Shown here in pieces: positions 43,194 through 53,100 of a DNA stretch of 64,000 nt. Under the pieces are notes generated by a model that did no database searches, was not told the origin of the DNA, and saw nothing but the letters and a program-made list of their open reading frames with translations. The stretch lies in NCBI GenBank assembly GCA_964418585.1, contig CAYQMG010000074.1, positions 1 to 64,000 on the forward strand, in the 5' to 3' direction. The stretch is from JAJRTE01 sp964418585 (GTDB lineage Bacteria; Myxococcota_A; UBA796; JAJRTE01). Within the stretch, counting starts at the first letter, position 1. Every line of letters starts with the position of its first letter. The translations under genes were made by a program, and so were the position numbers.

Positions 43194-44129
43194 GTGCGAC
43201 AACGCATGTGGAAGAGGCAAGGGGTCGCGACCGGGGCCGGAGCTGGCCGAAGGACGAGGAAGCGACCGGGGGTCGTGGCGGGCGTGCTTGCCGGTCTTGT
43301 CGGTGGGATGCTGTATTCTTTTGGAGCGACTCCGGCCGACGATATGGAGGACACGACGGGTGAAGCGGTGGCCCCCGAGGTGCGTCTGTATCAACTCCTG
43401 TACGACTACCAGACCACGGAACCGATGGCGACGCTTGGGCAGAAGGTTCGGATCCTGATGTGGATCCGGTATCTGGATCTGTCTCCGGCCCAGCAGGAAC
43501 TGCTGCTCAACCTTGGCCGCCGCTACCAGTCCCGGAGGGAGGTGGTGGAGGAGGAGACGGCACGTATCGTGGGGGAATTCGAGAAGCGTCTGGAGCCGGT
43601 ATACCAGCGGATTTACGAGGAGATCATCAAGCCGGTGCCTGACCAGCGGGTCCTTGACGATATCGCGCACGAACTTCAGGGACTCATCATGGCCCACAGT
43701 GCCGAGGATGAACTGCATGCCATGCGTGCCCGCATGGTCCGAACCATTCTGAGCGACGAGGAGAGTTTTCTCCACACGCTGAGCCCGGAGCAAGAGGAGA
43801 AATTGGTGACGAGCCTGTTCTTTCTCCGCCGCCAGATCGACCCGTTCGCCAATCCGGAGACCTACCGGAAGGTCATCGGTCCCACGTGGAACGCGGGCGA
43901 TTTCTCCGCGCTGCTCCGGCGAAACAAGCCCAAGGACGACCACCTGAACATCGGTGGGCTCTGGAATATCGACATGGATGAAGAGAACCGGATCAACTAT
44001 GCCGACATTCGGCGGCCCATCGTGCTTTTCTATGTATTGAAGGAACCTGCCCTGGTCCCCGCGCTGGAGGAGAGCCTGCACCGGGCCCGGGGCGGCCTGG
44101 ACGGGCAGCCCTCATCGGCTTCCCCTTGA
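43194..44129 (+). CDS. Membrane-anchored helical protein of unknown function
   Basis: 311 residues from the GTG at 43194 (GAGG five bases before); an ATG at 43206 is the alternative. A basic N-terminus (RRTRKRP) precedes one hydrophobic segment (VVAGVLAGLVGGMLYSFGA). The rest is long amphipathic helices: ILMWIRYLDLSPAQQELLLN, EEETARIVGEFEKRLEPVYQ, EEITKP-like and LHTLSPEQEEKLVTSLFFLR. The repeated 'LSPxQ' pattern recalls Spy/zinc-resistance-type periplasmic helical proteins, but the length and context do not match. Just upstream of hflX, with the stop near or overlapping its possible start. Confidence 0.65.
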   Translation: MRQRMWKRQGVATGAGAGRRTRKRPGVVAGVLAGLVGGMLYSFGATPADDMEDTTGEAVAPEVRLYQLLYDYQTTEPMATLGQKVRILMWIRYLDLSPAQQELLLNLGRRYQSRREVVEEETARIVGEFEKRLEPVYQRIYEEIIKPVPDQRVLDDIAHELQGLIMAHSAEDELHAMRARMVRTILSDEESFLHTLSPEQEEKLVTSLFFLRRQIDPFANPETYRKVIGPTWNAGDFSALLRRNKPKDDHLNIGGLWNIDMDEENRINYADIRRPIVLFYVLKEPALVPALEESLHRARGGLDGQPSSASP

Positions 44130-44188
44130 TCTGTGGCCAGACCGTGCCGCCCTGCGCCCTCGAGGGGGGCGGCCCCGGATCCTGGGAG

Positions 44189-45868
44189 GTGATCATAAAG
44201 GACGTTCACGGCAACACGAGTGGCCTCAAGCCGAGCGAGTTGAAGGCCCTGTCCCGTCTGGCCCGACGACGCACGCCTGGGCAGGCCTTCGTCGGTCCAG
44301 AACTCGTGCGAGCGCTGGCCGAACAGTCTCGATCCATCAATCGCCAGGTGGGACTCCTCATCGATCGAGGGGGAGCAATCACGCACGTGGTGGTGGGCGA
44401 CGCGCACCGGATCTTCCTGCCCGACTTCGGGCGCGTGCGTGCCGGACGGAGCAGATTCCGGGGGCTTCGGCTCGTGCTGACCCATCTGAACGGAGAGCCG
44501 CTCTCCCGAGACAATCTCACGGACCTCTCCGTGCTCCGGCTCGACCTGTGCCTGGTGGTCCACGTTTTGCAAACCGGTCGCCCCGGCCCGATCGAATTCG
44601 CCTACCTCGTTCCGCCCAACCCGGCCGGCAAGGTCTACAAGGTCGAGAAATACCGGAGTATCCACGATCTCAAGGACGACTTCCAGTCGTTCATCCGGGC
44701 GCTCGAGGCGGAATTCGCACGGGCCGTGGACGGGGCTCACCAGGCTGGCGGCCAGGAGCGAGCCATGCTCATCGGAGTCAATTGCCACGACCGTGTTGCG
44801 GCGGAAAAGAGTCTGGAAGAGCTTGCCCGTCTGGCCACCACGGCCGGACTCTTCGTGGTGGACACAGACATCCAAACTCGCCGCAAGATCGACCCCAGGT
44901 ACGTGGTAGGCAAGGGAAAGCTCGAGGACATCATCGTCCGGTCCATGCAACGGGGAGCCGATGTCCTGGTGTTCGACATGGACCTCCGCCCCTCACAGCT
45001 CCGGTCTATCTCGGAGCGCACCGACCTGAAGGTGCTGGACCGCACCCAGCTCATTCTGGACATCTTCGCCCAGCACGCTGAATCTCGAGCCGGCAAGCTC
45101 CAGGTGGAGGTCGCCCAGCTTCGCTACATCCTTCCGCGACTCAACATCATGACCACGGCCATGAGCCGGTTGACCGGAGGGATTGGAGGCCGGGGCCCCG
45201 GAGAAACCAAACTCGAGATCAACAAACGACGGGCAAAAGAACGTCTGACCCGGCTCAACCGTGCACTGGCACAGCTCCGGCAAGAGCGCGAGGAACGGCG
45301 GAAAACACGCCGACGCAGTGCCATTCCGGTGGTCGCCCTGGTCGGCTACACCAATTCGGGAAAGTCCACCTTGCTCAACCGCCTGACGCACTCGTCGGTC
45401 CGGGCTGAAGACCGTCTCTTCGCCACACTCGACCCGGTCAGCCGTCGTTTCCGGTTCCCGGAGCAACGGGAGATCATCTTGATCGACACGGTCGGATTCA
45501 TCCGGAACTTGCCGCCGGACCTGATGGCTGCGTTCCGAGCCACCATGGAGGAGATCGAAGGTGCCGACCTGATTCTGCACCTGGTAGACGCTGGAGAGGA
45601 GGATCCCGAACCGCACATCCAGACTGTGGTGAACCTTCTGGCCGACCTGCGACTCGACGCGATCCCGAGGCTCCTCGTCTGGAGCAAGATAGATACCGCT
45701 CCCCCGGACACCACCTCGACTCTGGTCCGCCGATTCGGTGGCATCCCGGTCTCCGCCGTTCGAGGCGACAACCTCGACCTCCTGATGGACCGGATCGAGC
45801 AGGCCCTCTGGAAACCCGGACGCCCCTCCCTCCGACCGGCACACCGGGCCCACACGACGCCGTCCTGA
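44189..45868 (+). CDS. hflX: GTPase HflX with long N-terminal extension
   Basis: About 559 residues from a GTG at 44189; a TTG at 44126 that overlaps the previous stop is possible. Ribosome-associated GTPase that splits stalled or hibernating ribosomes. The first about 170 residues (NTSGLKPSELKALSRLARRR, VGLLIDRGGAITHVVVGDA) are the extension seen in 'long' HflX proteins. The HflX domain follows (VVGKGKLEDIIV, NELT-like DRTQLILDIFAQHAESRAGK, GGIGGRGPGETKLE), then the GTPase domain: GYTNSGKSTLLN (G1), DTVGFIRNLP (G3), WSKID (G4). Complete. Confidence 0.93.
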   Translation: MIIKDVHGNTSGLKPSELKALSRLARRRTPGQAFVGPELVRALAEQSRSINRQVGLLIDRGGAITHVVVGDAHRIFLPDFGRVRAGRSRFRGLRLVLTHLNGEPLSRDNLTDLSVLRLDLCLVVHVLQTGRPGPIEFAYLVPPNPAGKVYKVEKYRSIHDLKDDFQSFIRALEAEFARAVDGAHQAGGQERAMLIGVNCHDRVAAEKSLEELARLATTAGLFVVDTDIQTRRKIDPRYVVGKGKLEDIIVRSMQRGADVLVFDMDLRPSQLRSISERTDLKVLDRTQLILDIFAQHAESRAGKLQVEVAQLRYILPRLNIMTTAMSRLTGGIGGRGPGETKLEINKRRAKERLTRLNRALAQLRQEREERRKTRRRSAIPVVALVGYTNSGKSTLLNRLTHSSVRAEDRLFATLDPVSRRFRFPEQREIILIDTVGFIRNLPPDLMAAFRATMEEIEGADLILHLVDAGEEDPEPHIQTVVNLLADLRLDAIPRLLVWSKIDTAPPDTTSTLVRRFGGIPVSAVRGDNLDLLMDRIEQALWKPGRPSLRPAHRAHTTPS

Positions 45869-45882
45869 AAGTCTGTCACCGG

Positions 45883-46785
45883 CTAGTAGCCCATCGCCCC
45901 CGGCCGGCTCTGGTCGAAGCCGGCGTCGCTTCCCTGTTCCACCTTCTTCTTGCCCGGCTCAACCGCTGTTTTCTCCTGGGGAATGATCGCCAGCACCCGG
46001 GCCGGAGCGCCAGACCCTCCAGCAATGCAGATGGGAAAGGCCATCACCACCGAACCACGAGGCGGCAACTGGTCAAGATGCGTTAGGTTGTTGATGTGAA
46101 ACTTCCCGGTCACCAGCAGACCGCGCTGCCCGGTTTCGTTTCCAGAGCCCAGGTAGAGCGACATCGTGTCGATCCCCACCGCGTGCACCCGACGCTCACG
46201 GATCAAAAAATCCACTGCCTCGGCCGAAATCCCCGGAAACACCGGACGCCCACTCGAGTCACGGTTGACGTACCGCTCCGTATCCGACCAGCGCGCATCC
46301 CATCCCGTGCGAATCAATACGATGGCTTCAGGTGGAATCGCCCCATGGTCCGACTCCCACACCTCGATGTCGGACTGCTTCAACCGGTAGCCAGGGTCAT
46401 CGGCCACCTGCTCCGTGATGTCGATGACCACCCCGTACCCCATGAATTGCCGCAGCGGGAGCCTGTCCACTGTGGGGCTGCCCGCCAGAACCCGCGCCGG
46501 GGCCTCGATGTTCGTGCCCGTGGCCTCGGAAAGCACCACCTGGTTGACATACATGCCATCAGACTCCAGGGTCTGCACCGCCTGAACCCGGCATGCGCCT
46601 TGGTCCAACCCCGCACGCATCCCGTCCTCGATCGGGTGCGAAAGGTCCACCACGCGGGACTGCCCGGCAAACACCTTTTCGAACGCGCCCTGGTTGGCGC
46701 CCGTGCACCCTGTCACCGCCACCAGTAACCACGCGCAGGCCAGCCCTCGCCAAACCGCGCCTGGCGTCCCCATGCGAATCGACAT
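45883..46785 (-). CDS. Cyclase-family lipoprotein lacking the metal-binding histidines
   Basis: 300 residues from the ATG at 46785 (GGAGG five bases before; the ATG at 46788 is too close). The signal peptide ends LLVAVTGC, a lipobox. The body is a kynurenine-formamidase-like cyclase: VVDLSHPIEDGM, GYGVVIDITEQV, AIVLIRTGWDARW, FPGISAEAVDFLI, VGIDTMSLYLGSG. The metal motif HxGTHxDxPxH reads ATGTNIEAPAR here: all three His are lost. It is either a pseudo-enzyme or uses another site; KFHINNLTHLDQLP near the end keeps two His. Downstream of the NuoI-like gene on the same strand. Confidence 0.8.
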   Translation of the reverse strand: MSIRMGTPGAVWRGLACAWLLVAVTGCTGANQGAFEKVFAGQSRVVDLSHPIEDGMRAGLDQGACRVQAVQTLESDGMYVNQVVLSEATGTNIEAPARVLAGSPTVDRLPLRQFMGYGVVIDITEQVADDPGYRLKQSDIEVWESDHGAIPPEAIVLIRTGWDARWSDTERYVNRDSSGRPVFPGISAEAVDFLIRERRVHAVGIDTMSLYLGSGNETGQRGLLVTGKFHINNLTHLDQLPPRGSVVMAFPICIAGGSGAPARVLAIIPQEKTAVEPGKKKVEQGSDAGFDQSRPGAMGY

Positions 46786-46898
46786 CATCGCCTCCAGGAC
46801 TCTTGCCGGACCGCCCCGGGCCGACCTCAGCCGGCGGACTCGAGCAGCGTGCTCACCACACCACACCGCTCACCCGCGCACCTCGAGGCCGGAGCCGG

Positions 46899-47492
46899 TC
46901 AAGGCTGGCTCGGGGCCTGTTTTGCCCGCGGGATGGGTCTGTCTCCACCCTGCCAGTGGGGTATCCCGGCCGTGGACCCCGTTTCCGCCGGCGCCGAGCC
47001 GTGCACGACTTCCAGATACCGGGAGACCGGGTCCATTCCTTCCGGATGGTTGTTCAAGAGATAGTCTGTATCGTGGACGAACGCCTCGCGCGAGTAGTCC
47101 ACCCGGTAGAGTTTCTGCGTGTCCATTCGAATCGCGTCACAGGGACAGGCTTCCACGCAGAAACCGCAGTAGATGCACTTGAGTGCGTCGATGGTGTAGG
47201 AAGCCGCATATTTCTCGATGGCCGGATCCGGATGGTCCGCCGCCACGATGGTGATGCAATCCGCAGGACACGCGGTGGCGCAGCACATGCACGCCGTGCA
47301 GCGGATCGTACCGTCCGGACGCTGCATCAGCCGGTGTTCCAACTTCATCGCCGGCGGCAGCTTTTTTTGGACATCCGGGTATTCCACCGTGCGCATGCGC
47401 GACGGGTGGCGCAGATTCCGCAGCAGATGTTTCGCGGTGATCCCCAGTCCTCTGGCGATCTCGGGAAGATAGACCTTCTCTTTCAATCCCAT
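46899..47492 (-). CDS. nuoI: NuoI-like 8Fe ferredoxin subunit, orphan
   Basis: 197 residues. Two 4Fe-4S motifs, CTACMCCATACPADCI and CIYCGFCVEACPCDAI, in the NuoI spacing, with IEKYAASYTIDALKCIYCGF between them and a typical N-terminus (GLGITAKHLLRNL). Complex I uses this subunit to pass electrons to NuoB. No other nuo gene is near, so it is either a second copy for a partial complex or a stand-alone electron carrier. The tail after about 165 is Pro/Gly-rich and extra. Confidence 0.88.
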   Translation of the reverse strand: MGLKEKVYLPEIARGLGITAKHLLRNLRHPSRMRTVEYPDVQKKLPPAMKLEHRLMQRPDGTIRCTACMCCATACPADCITIVAADHPDPAIEKYAASYTIDALKCIYCGFCVEACPCDAIRMDTQKLYRVDYSREAFVHDTDYLLNNHPEGMDPVSRYLEVVHGSAPAETGSTAGIPHWQGGDRPIPRAKQAPSQP

Positions 47493-47726
47493 GGCTGTCC
47501 CCGACGAAGCCGCTGCGACGCCGGGAAGATCATCACCAGACCCCGGCTCGACGGTCGCAGTCTTTTCTGTTGATCCGTGACTTCAGGGAGTCAACCATGA
47601 GGGAGATTCCGGGCCATGTCAAGTCCAAACGCACTCTGCCTGTCGCAAGGCCGGCTGGACCACAGCCCACCAGCAAACCGGACAGTGCGAATCCGGCGAC
47701 CAGGCACGACGTCTCGAGGCGATACC

Positions 47727-48392
47727 ATGAGACAAATGGAAGACAGAGAGGAAGCCCACGCTTACTTCAGCGCCACCTTCATCGAACACATGCGGAATCC
47801 GAAAGGACTGGTGCTCCGTCCCGATTTCCCGGTCTCGGGTCAGGCCTCCGCCACCGGGCGCGTGGCCGGATCCCGGACCACCCTCTGGATTGCCGTGGCC
47901 CCGGACGCCCGGATCGCACGCCTTGGATGGTACGCCACCGCGATGCCCCACGTGGTGGCCGGCATGTCGGCACTGAGTGAATGGGTCCTGGGACCCAACC
48001 TCGAGGGACCGGGCAAACCACTCGAGGACGTGTTCGCACTCCTCCCCACCACCCTTGCCGAACGCCTGGGGGGACTCCCTGGCCGACTCATCCACGAATC
48101 CATTATCGGCCCCGCCCTGCTCCGAGACGCCGTCACCGATTACTTCCTCTCCTTGGGACTGTCCGGACGGACTGACCAACCGACCCCGCCCCGAAAGGCA
48201 ACCCGCCCCGCGCCGTGCCCATGTATCGCCCGCCTGGAACAAGCCGTGCTCGATGCCCTCCACGCAGGCAGCTCCCGATGGGAAACGATCGAGGAATCGG
48301 GCACGGTCGACTGCCCCACCTGCCGCGCATTCGGTCCGGCGCTCCTCGCCTGGAGCCGGTGGCGACGCCGAAGACGGGAAGGAGAACGGTGA
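47727..48392 (+). CDS. NifU-like protein: cysteine-less IscU domain plus Bfd-type 2Fe-2S domain
   Basis: 221 residues; ATG at 47727 after CGAGGCGATACC. Residues about 12-143 follow IscU/NifU-N (FIEHMRNPKGL, WYATAMPHVVAGMSALSEWV, LPGRLIHESIIGPALLRDAV). The three scaffold cysteines are replaced: GAPACGD becomes RVAGSRT, YGCGSA becomes YATAMP, and HCS becomes HES (His123, Glu124). The C-terminal part (about 162-205) keeps a Bfd-like [2Fe-2S] motif, C164-x-C166 and C196-xx-C199 with 29 residues between. So it cannot assemble a cluster on the U domain but may bind one at the C-terminus. It converges with the rhomboid gene. Confidence 0.75.
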   Translation: MRQMEDREEAHAYFSATFIEHMRNPKGLVLRPDFPVSGQASATGRVAGSRTTLWIAVAPDARIARLGWYATAMPHVVAGMSALSEWVLGPNLEGPGKPLEDVFALLPTTLAERLGGLPGRLIHESIIGPALLRDAVTDYFLSLGLSGRTDQPTPPRKATRPAPCPCIARLEQAVLDALHAGSSRWETIEESGTVDCPTCRAFGPALLAWSRWRRRRREGER

Positions 48393-48406
48393 ACCTCGGC
48401 CCCAGC

Positions 48407-49948
48407 TCAGGGGGAGGGCATCCTCTCCGGTGAACCTCCCCGGAGCACCGCCCACGCCCGCTCCCGGAACGGCTCCACCTCCGGATCCGTTTCCGACAAA
48501 CCGGCCCAACAGCGCTCCGCCCACACCAGACGCTCCTCGGCGGCCCGCCCGTCGTCCAACCCCTGGTAGGCCAGAGCGAGCATGTAGAGGTCCAGACACG
48601 CTTCCGCAGACAGGACACCAGGAAACACGCCACCGCCCGGACCTTCCACCAGCCCAGACCGCCGCGCCAGCCACGCCTTCAACGCACGCCCGCCAGCCAC
48701 CACCCGTCTCCACCACGAGGGCCGGGTCGCACGACGATACGAGGCCTCGAGTTGCGCCACGGCGGCCAGGTAATCCCCCCGCTGATAGTAGACCCATCCC
48801 AACGTGTTCAGGTAGGCCGCAAGCCGCTCCTCACGCACCGCAGACCTGGCCAGCCGCACCGCCTCCTCCAGAGACCCATCGTCCACCGGCTCGTCCACCG
48901 CAAGCACCCAGGCCAAAGCGTTCTTCACCCCTGCCCCATCATACCCGTTCCTCAACGCCGCACGGTAGTCCTCCTCGGCCCCTTCCAGTCGTCCTGCACG
49001 ATACCGCGCCTCGCCCCGCAAGTAGTGGAGAAAGCCGTCTCCAGGATCCAGTTCAAGGAATCGGTCCAGGACTTCAAGCTCACCCTCCACCGCAGATCCG
49101 CTCCCGGGAATCTCCAACAGACCGACCAACTCATGGGCTCGAACCACGGCCTGTAGACCACCGACCACAAAAACCGCGGCCGCCCCACCCTGGACCAGGA
49201 AACCAACCCACCGATAGACCTGCGAAATGGACCGGCGGTAAAGGCCCGGATCCTGGACCAGCGCGACCGCAATCCCGGCCAACAAACCGCCCAGATGCGC
49301 CCAGTTGTCTATGCCCCGGTAGGCCACTCCCAGCCCGAGCATGACCACCACCCAGGGCAGCAAGTACCAGGTAAAATGACTCCTCAGTGTCCGGGGAATG
49401 CGGCGATAGAAGCGAAACCCGAAGGTGAGCAGCGCGCCCATCAAGCCTGCAAGCGAGGCAGACGCTCCGGCCGACAGGGTGTCCGACATGAGGGCACTGA
49501 GGAGAAACCCGGACATGCCGGACACGAGATAGAGCACCACGAAACGACGTCGCCCGTACAGGTTTTCACAGACCATGCCAAGTTGCACGAGCGTCACGCT
49601 GTTCACCAGGAGGTGGAACCAGCCGATGTGAATAAACCCGGCGGAGATCAGTCGCCACCACTCCCCGTGCAGCATGGGGGACCGCGCCTTCGCCCCACAC
49701 GCCAGGAGCACGACCTCCCGATCGCTGCCCCCCAGGAACTCGATCCCGAGGAACACCACCACGTTGAGCACCACGATGGCGGCCGTCACGGGCGGGAAAC
49801 GAAACAGAGGCGTGACGAACGCCTGCTCCTCCGCCGTCGCCCGCGAATCGACCGCGCGCACACCACTGCCCTCGTCCGGAAGACCTCCGCACCAAGGACA
49901 GGTCTCGAATCCGTCTGGAAAGCTGACGCCACACGCCCCGCATTTCAT
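48407..49948 (-). CDS. Rhomboid-family intramembrane protease with zinc ribbon and TPR tail
   Basis: 513 residues from the ATG at 49948. Residues 1-22 form a zinc ribbon (CGACGVSFPDGFETCPWCG). Six membrane helices follow (about 50-270): FIHIGWFHLLVNSVTLVQLG, YLVSGMSGFLLSAL, then the catalytic Ser in GASASLAGLMGALL (usual GxSG; here GASA) and His in NWAHLGGLLAGI. The C-terminal half has TPR-like repeats (LHYLRGEARYRAGRLEGAEE, LNTLGWVYYQRGDYLAAVAQ). With Ser and His present, it should be an active protease. Divergent from the second giant MopE protein, whose promoter overlaps its own. Confidence 0.85.
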   Translation of the reverse strand: MKCGACGVSFPDGFETCPWCGGLPDEGSGVRAVDSRATAEEQAFVTPLFRFPPVTAAIVVLNVVVFLGIEFLGGSDREVVLLACGAKARSPMLHGEWWRLISAGFIHIGWFHLLVNSVTLVQLGMVCENLYGRRRFVVLYLVSGMSGFLLSALMSDTLSAGASASLAGLMGALLTFGFRFYRRIPRTLRSHFTWYLLPWVVVMLGLGVAYRGIDNWAHLGGLLAGIAVALVQDPGLYRRSISQVYRWVGFLVQGGAAAVFVVGGLQAVVRAHELVGLLEIPGSGSAVEGELEVLDRFLELDPGDGFLHYLRGEARYRAGRLEGAEEDYRAALRNGYDGAGVKNALAWVLAVDEPVDDGSLEEAVRLARSAVREERLAAYLNTLGWVYYQRGDYLAAVAQLEASYRRATRPSWWRRVVAGGRALKAWLARRSGLVEGPGGGVFPGVLSAEACLDLYMLALAYQGLDDGRAAEERLVWAERCWAGLSETDPEVEPFRERAWAVLRGGSPERMPSP

Positions 49949-50047
49949 GACAATACCGCCGCTTTCACCTTGATTCGTGCTTCCATCCCATCCCCATGCG
50001 CAGCGGATCCTCCCGGGTCCGTCACCCCTCGAGCGTTCGGGTTTCAT

Positions 50048-50080
50048 TTTGCATACTACGATCGATTGGGCTAGAATCAA
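50048..50080. promoter_or_regulatory. Overlapping divergent promoters
   Basis: Plus strand: TTTGCA (50048-50053), 18 bp, TAGAAT (50072-50077), for the MopE protein at 50131. Minus strand: TTGATT (50080-50075), 16 bp, TAGTAT (50058-50053), for the rhomboid gene. The two occupy the same 33 bp face to face, so RNA polymerase could use only one at a time. Confidence 0.5.
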
Positions 50081-50130
50081 GGCTATCATGTGGCCTTGTG
50101 CCATCCATGACCACCGAGGAAGGAAACGGT

Positions 50131-53100
50131 ATGAAGTGGCATAACGCTCTGCTCCGGCGACCCGGAACCGTTACACTCTGCACACTCCCATTGCTCCTTG
50201 TCACCGGAGTGTCCCTCCTGGGGGCGGACTGGCCTACGGGCCTCTATTCGGTGGACCTCGACATCCCAGCCACCCCGAGTACCGATGACCGGTACACGAC
50301 CGGATGGGTGGATGGACTGTCCACCCCTCGAGGCGGTGGTGCGTATACCGGTGCAAGCATTGCTGTCGGTGACCTGGACGGCGACGGCAACCTGGACGTG
50401 GTAGTCGGGGGCCCGGGCTATGATTGTGGCAACACCGGCAATTGCGGCGGCGTCAAGGTCATCTATGGGGACGGAACTCCGCCTCGAGGGGACCTCCTGG
50501 CGTGGGGAGAGGACACGATTCTGATAGTGCGAAACGCCCTGTACGTCAATTTCGGGAACTCACTCGCCATTGGCGATGTCACCGGAGACGGAAACGAGGA
50601 CCTTGTGGTCGGCGCTCCAGCGTTGGACGACACAAATGGTAGTGGTTGTGTCCATGTCATCCCAGGTGGAACCCGGTGGCAATCGGATGCCACCTACGAA
50701 GATGTCAACGACTTGCCCGGTGTGGTCACCCTCTGCGGTTCCTCTGGTGACCACGCAGGAAGGTCCATTGCGGTGGGCCAGATAGCGGACCCGACCGGCA
50801 GCCCGGGGGACGAACTCCTGATCGGGGCGCCCGGCAACGACAAAGCCTACCTCTACTACGGGCCGATCGGGTCCAGCACAACCGAAAGTGACGCCATCGT
50901 GTTCAATACCCCAGAAGGCTCAGCCGGAGGAACCTCGGTTGCGTTTGTTGGCGACGTCGATGGGGATACGGACGGGGACTTCGCCATCGGGGCGCCGAAT
51001 GCATTGAATGGAGGCGGCAAGGTCTACCTGGTCGGGGGACGACTTCCCATCTATTTCTCCAGTCCTGTCTACTTGCCCACCATGACCACGCAGGTGGTGA
51101 CGATAGAAGGAGATCTGACAATCGACTCCCAGGCGGTCGGCAATCTGGGAGCAGCAGTCGCCGGACTCGGAGACGTGGACGGAGACGGATACGCCGATGT
51201 GGCCCTGGGACTCCCGACCGCTCCCAACACGTTTTCCACTACCCTACGACTGGAATCCGGACGCGTCTACATCTATTTTGGCGACCCGATTGCCCTGGGA
51301 CAGAACGGCCAGATAAGTTCGGTCAGCCTGTCGACCGTGTCCACCTTTGTCTACGGTGTCACCGCCTACGACCAACTGGGGAAGAGTGTGCATGCCGTGG
51401 GCGACGTGGATGGAGATGGCTACGATGACTTCCTGGCAGGGGCCCCCGAGGCGAACGACGACAGCACCCAGGCCAGTGCTGGTTACGGCGCCGCCTACCT
51501 CATACCTGGACGGTCCGAAGCTGATTGGACGACCTGCTGCGACGGGGGGCGCATGGTCTACGGCGTAGCCTATATCAACAGCATTGCTTTCAATGGAACG
51601 GTTGAGGACGAGCAACTCGGCATGGGGTTGCACGGATACGCCGGCCTCGACATGGACGGCGACGGGTATGGAGACTTCCTGATCGGCGCGCCCGCGTATC
51701 CGGTCAGTTCCAATCCCATTTCTCCAGAGGGCCGCACCTTCTACGTATCGTTTGGCGACTTCTACGACCGCGACGGCGACGGCCAGTCCATTGCCAACGC
51801 CGACTGCGATGACACCAACGCGGCCGTCTACTGGGACGCCGAGGAAGTCTGCGACGGCCTGGACAACGACTGCGACGGCTTGACCGACGACGACGATGGT
51901 GATGTCATCGACCCTTCCCTGTACTACGAAGATGTGGACCGGGACGGGTACGGAAGCAACAACACGTCCTACTGGTGCGACCCACCCTCCGGCTACGCCG
52001 CAATCAAGGGGGACTGTGACGACTCGAACGCCTCCATCCACCCGGGGGCGACCGAGGTCTGCGACGGCCTGGACAACGACTGCGACGGCTTGACCGACGA
52101 CGGCGACGACGACGTGGTTGGTCAACATACCTACTATCGGGACGACGACGGAGACCACCACGGCGACAGCACCTCCCCTCTTGCCACGTGCGACGAGTCG
52201 CCCCCCAACGGCTATGCCGCCACCGGCGACGACTGCGACGATACCGATGCCTCCATCCACCCGGGGGCGACCGAGGTTTGCGACGGCCTGGACAACGACT
52301 GCGACGAACTGACTGATGACGCAGACAGCGACGTGACGGGGCAAAACGCCTACTACTTCGACTCGGATGGGGATGGATACGGAACCGACGACAACGTGAC
52401 CCTCACCTGCGACACGACGCCTCCCCAGGACACCACCGTCAGAGGAGGAGACTGCAACGACGACGATCCATCGATCAATCCGGGAGCGACCGAGGTCTGT
52501 GACGGCGTGGACAACGACTGCGACAACGATGTGGACGGATTCGATGATTCTCTCGACGGAACCCCGTTCTACCCTGATGTGGACCGAGACGGTTACGGGG
52601 ATGCCGCGGCAGACCCCACCGCGGGCTGCCCCGATTATCCCCCTGCTGGTATGGTGGAAGATCATTCGGACTGCAATGACGACGACAGCAGCATTCACCC
52701 AGGCGCGGAGGAGGTGTGCGACGGCGGCATCGACAACGACTGCGATGGCCAGGCCGATGACAATGACGCGGACGTGATCGGCCAGAATACCTATTACCGG
52801 GACAACGATGGAGACGGCTTCGGAAGCGTGACCAGCGGCAAGCTCGATACCTGCGCGGCATCGCCCCCGGATGGGTACGCGCAGGAAATGGGGGACTGCA
52901 ACGATACGGATTCTGCGATCCATCCGGACGCTGAGGAAGTGTGTGACAACGGCATCGACAACGACTGCGATGGCCGGGCCGATGACGACGATGAGAACGT
53001 CACCGGCCAGAATACCTACTATGCCGACCGTGACGGAGACGGCTGGGGCAACGAAGAAGAGCCGATACTGTCGTGTTCCTCCACCCCTCCAGACGGTTCG

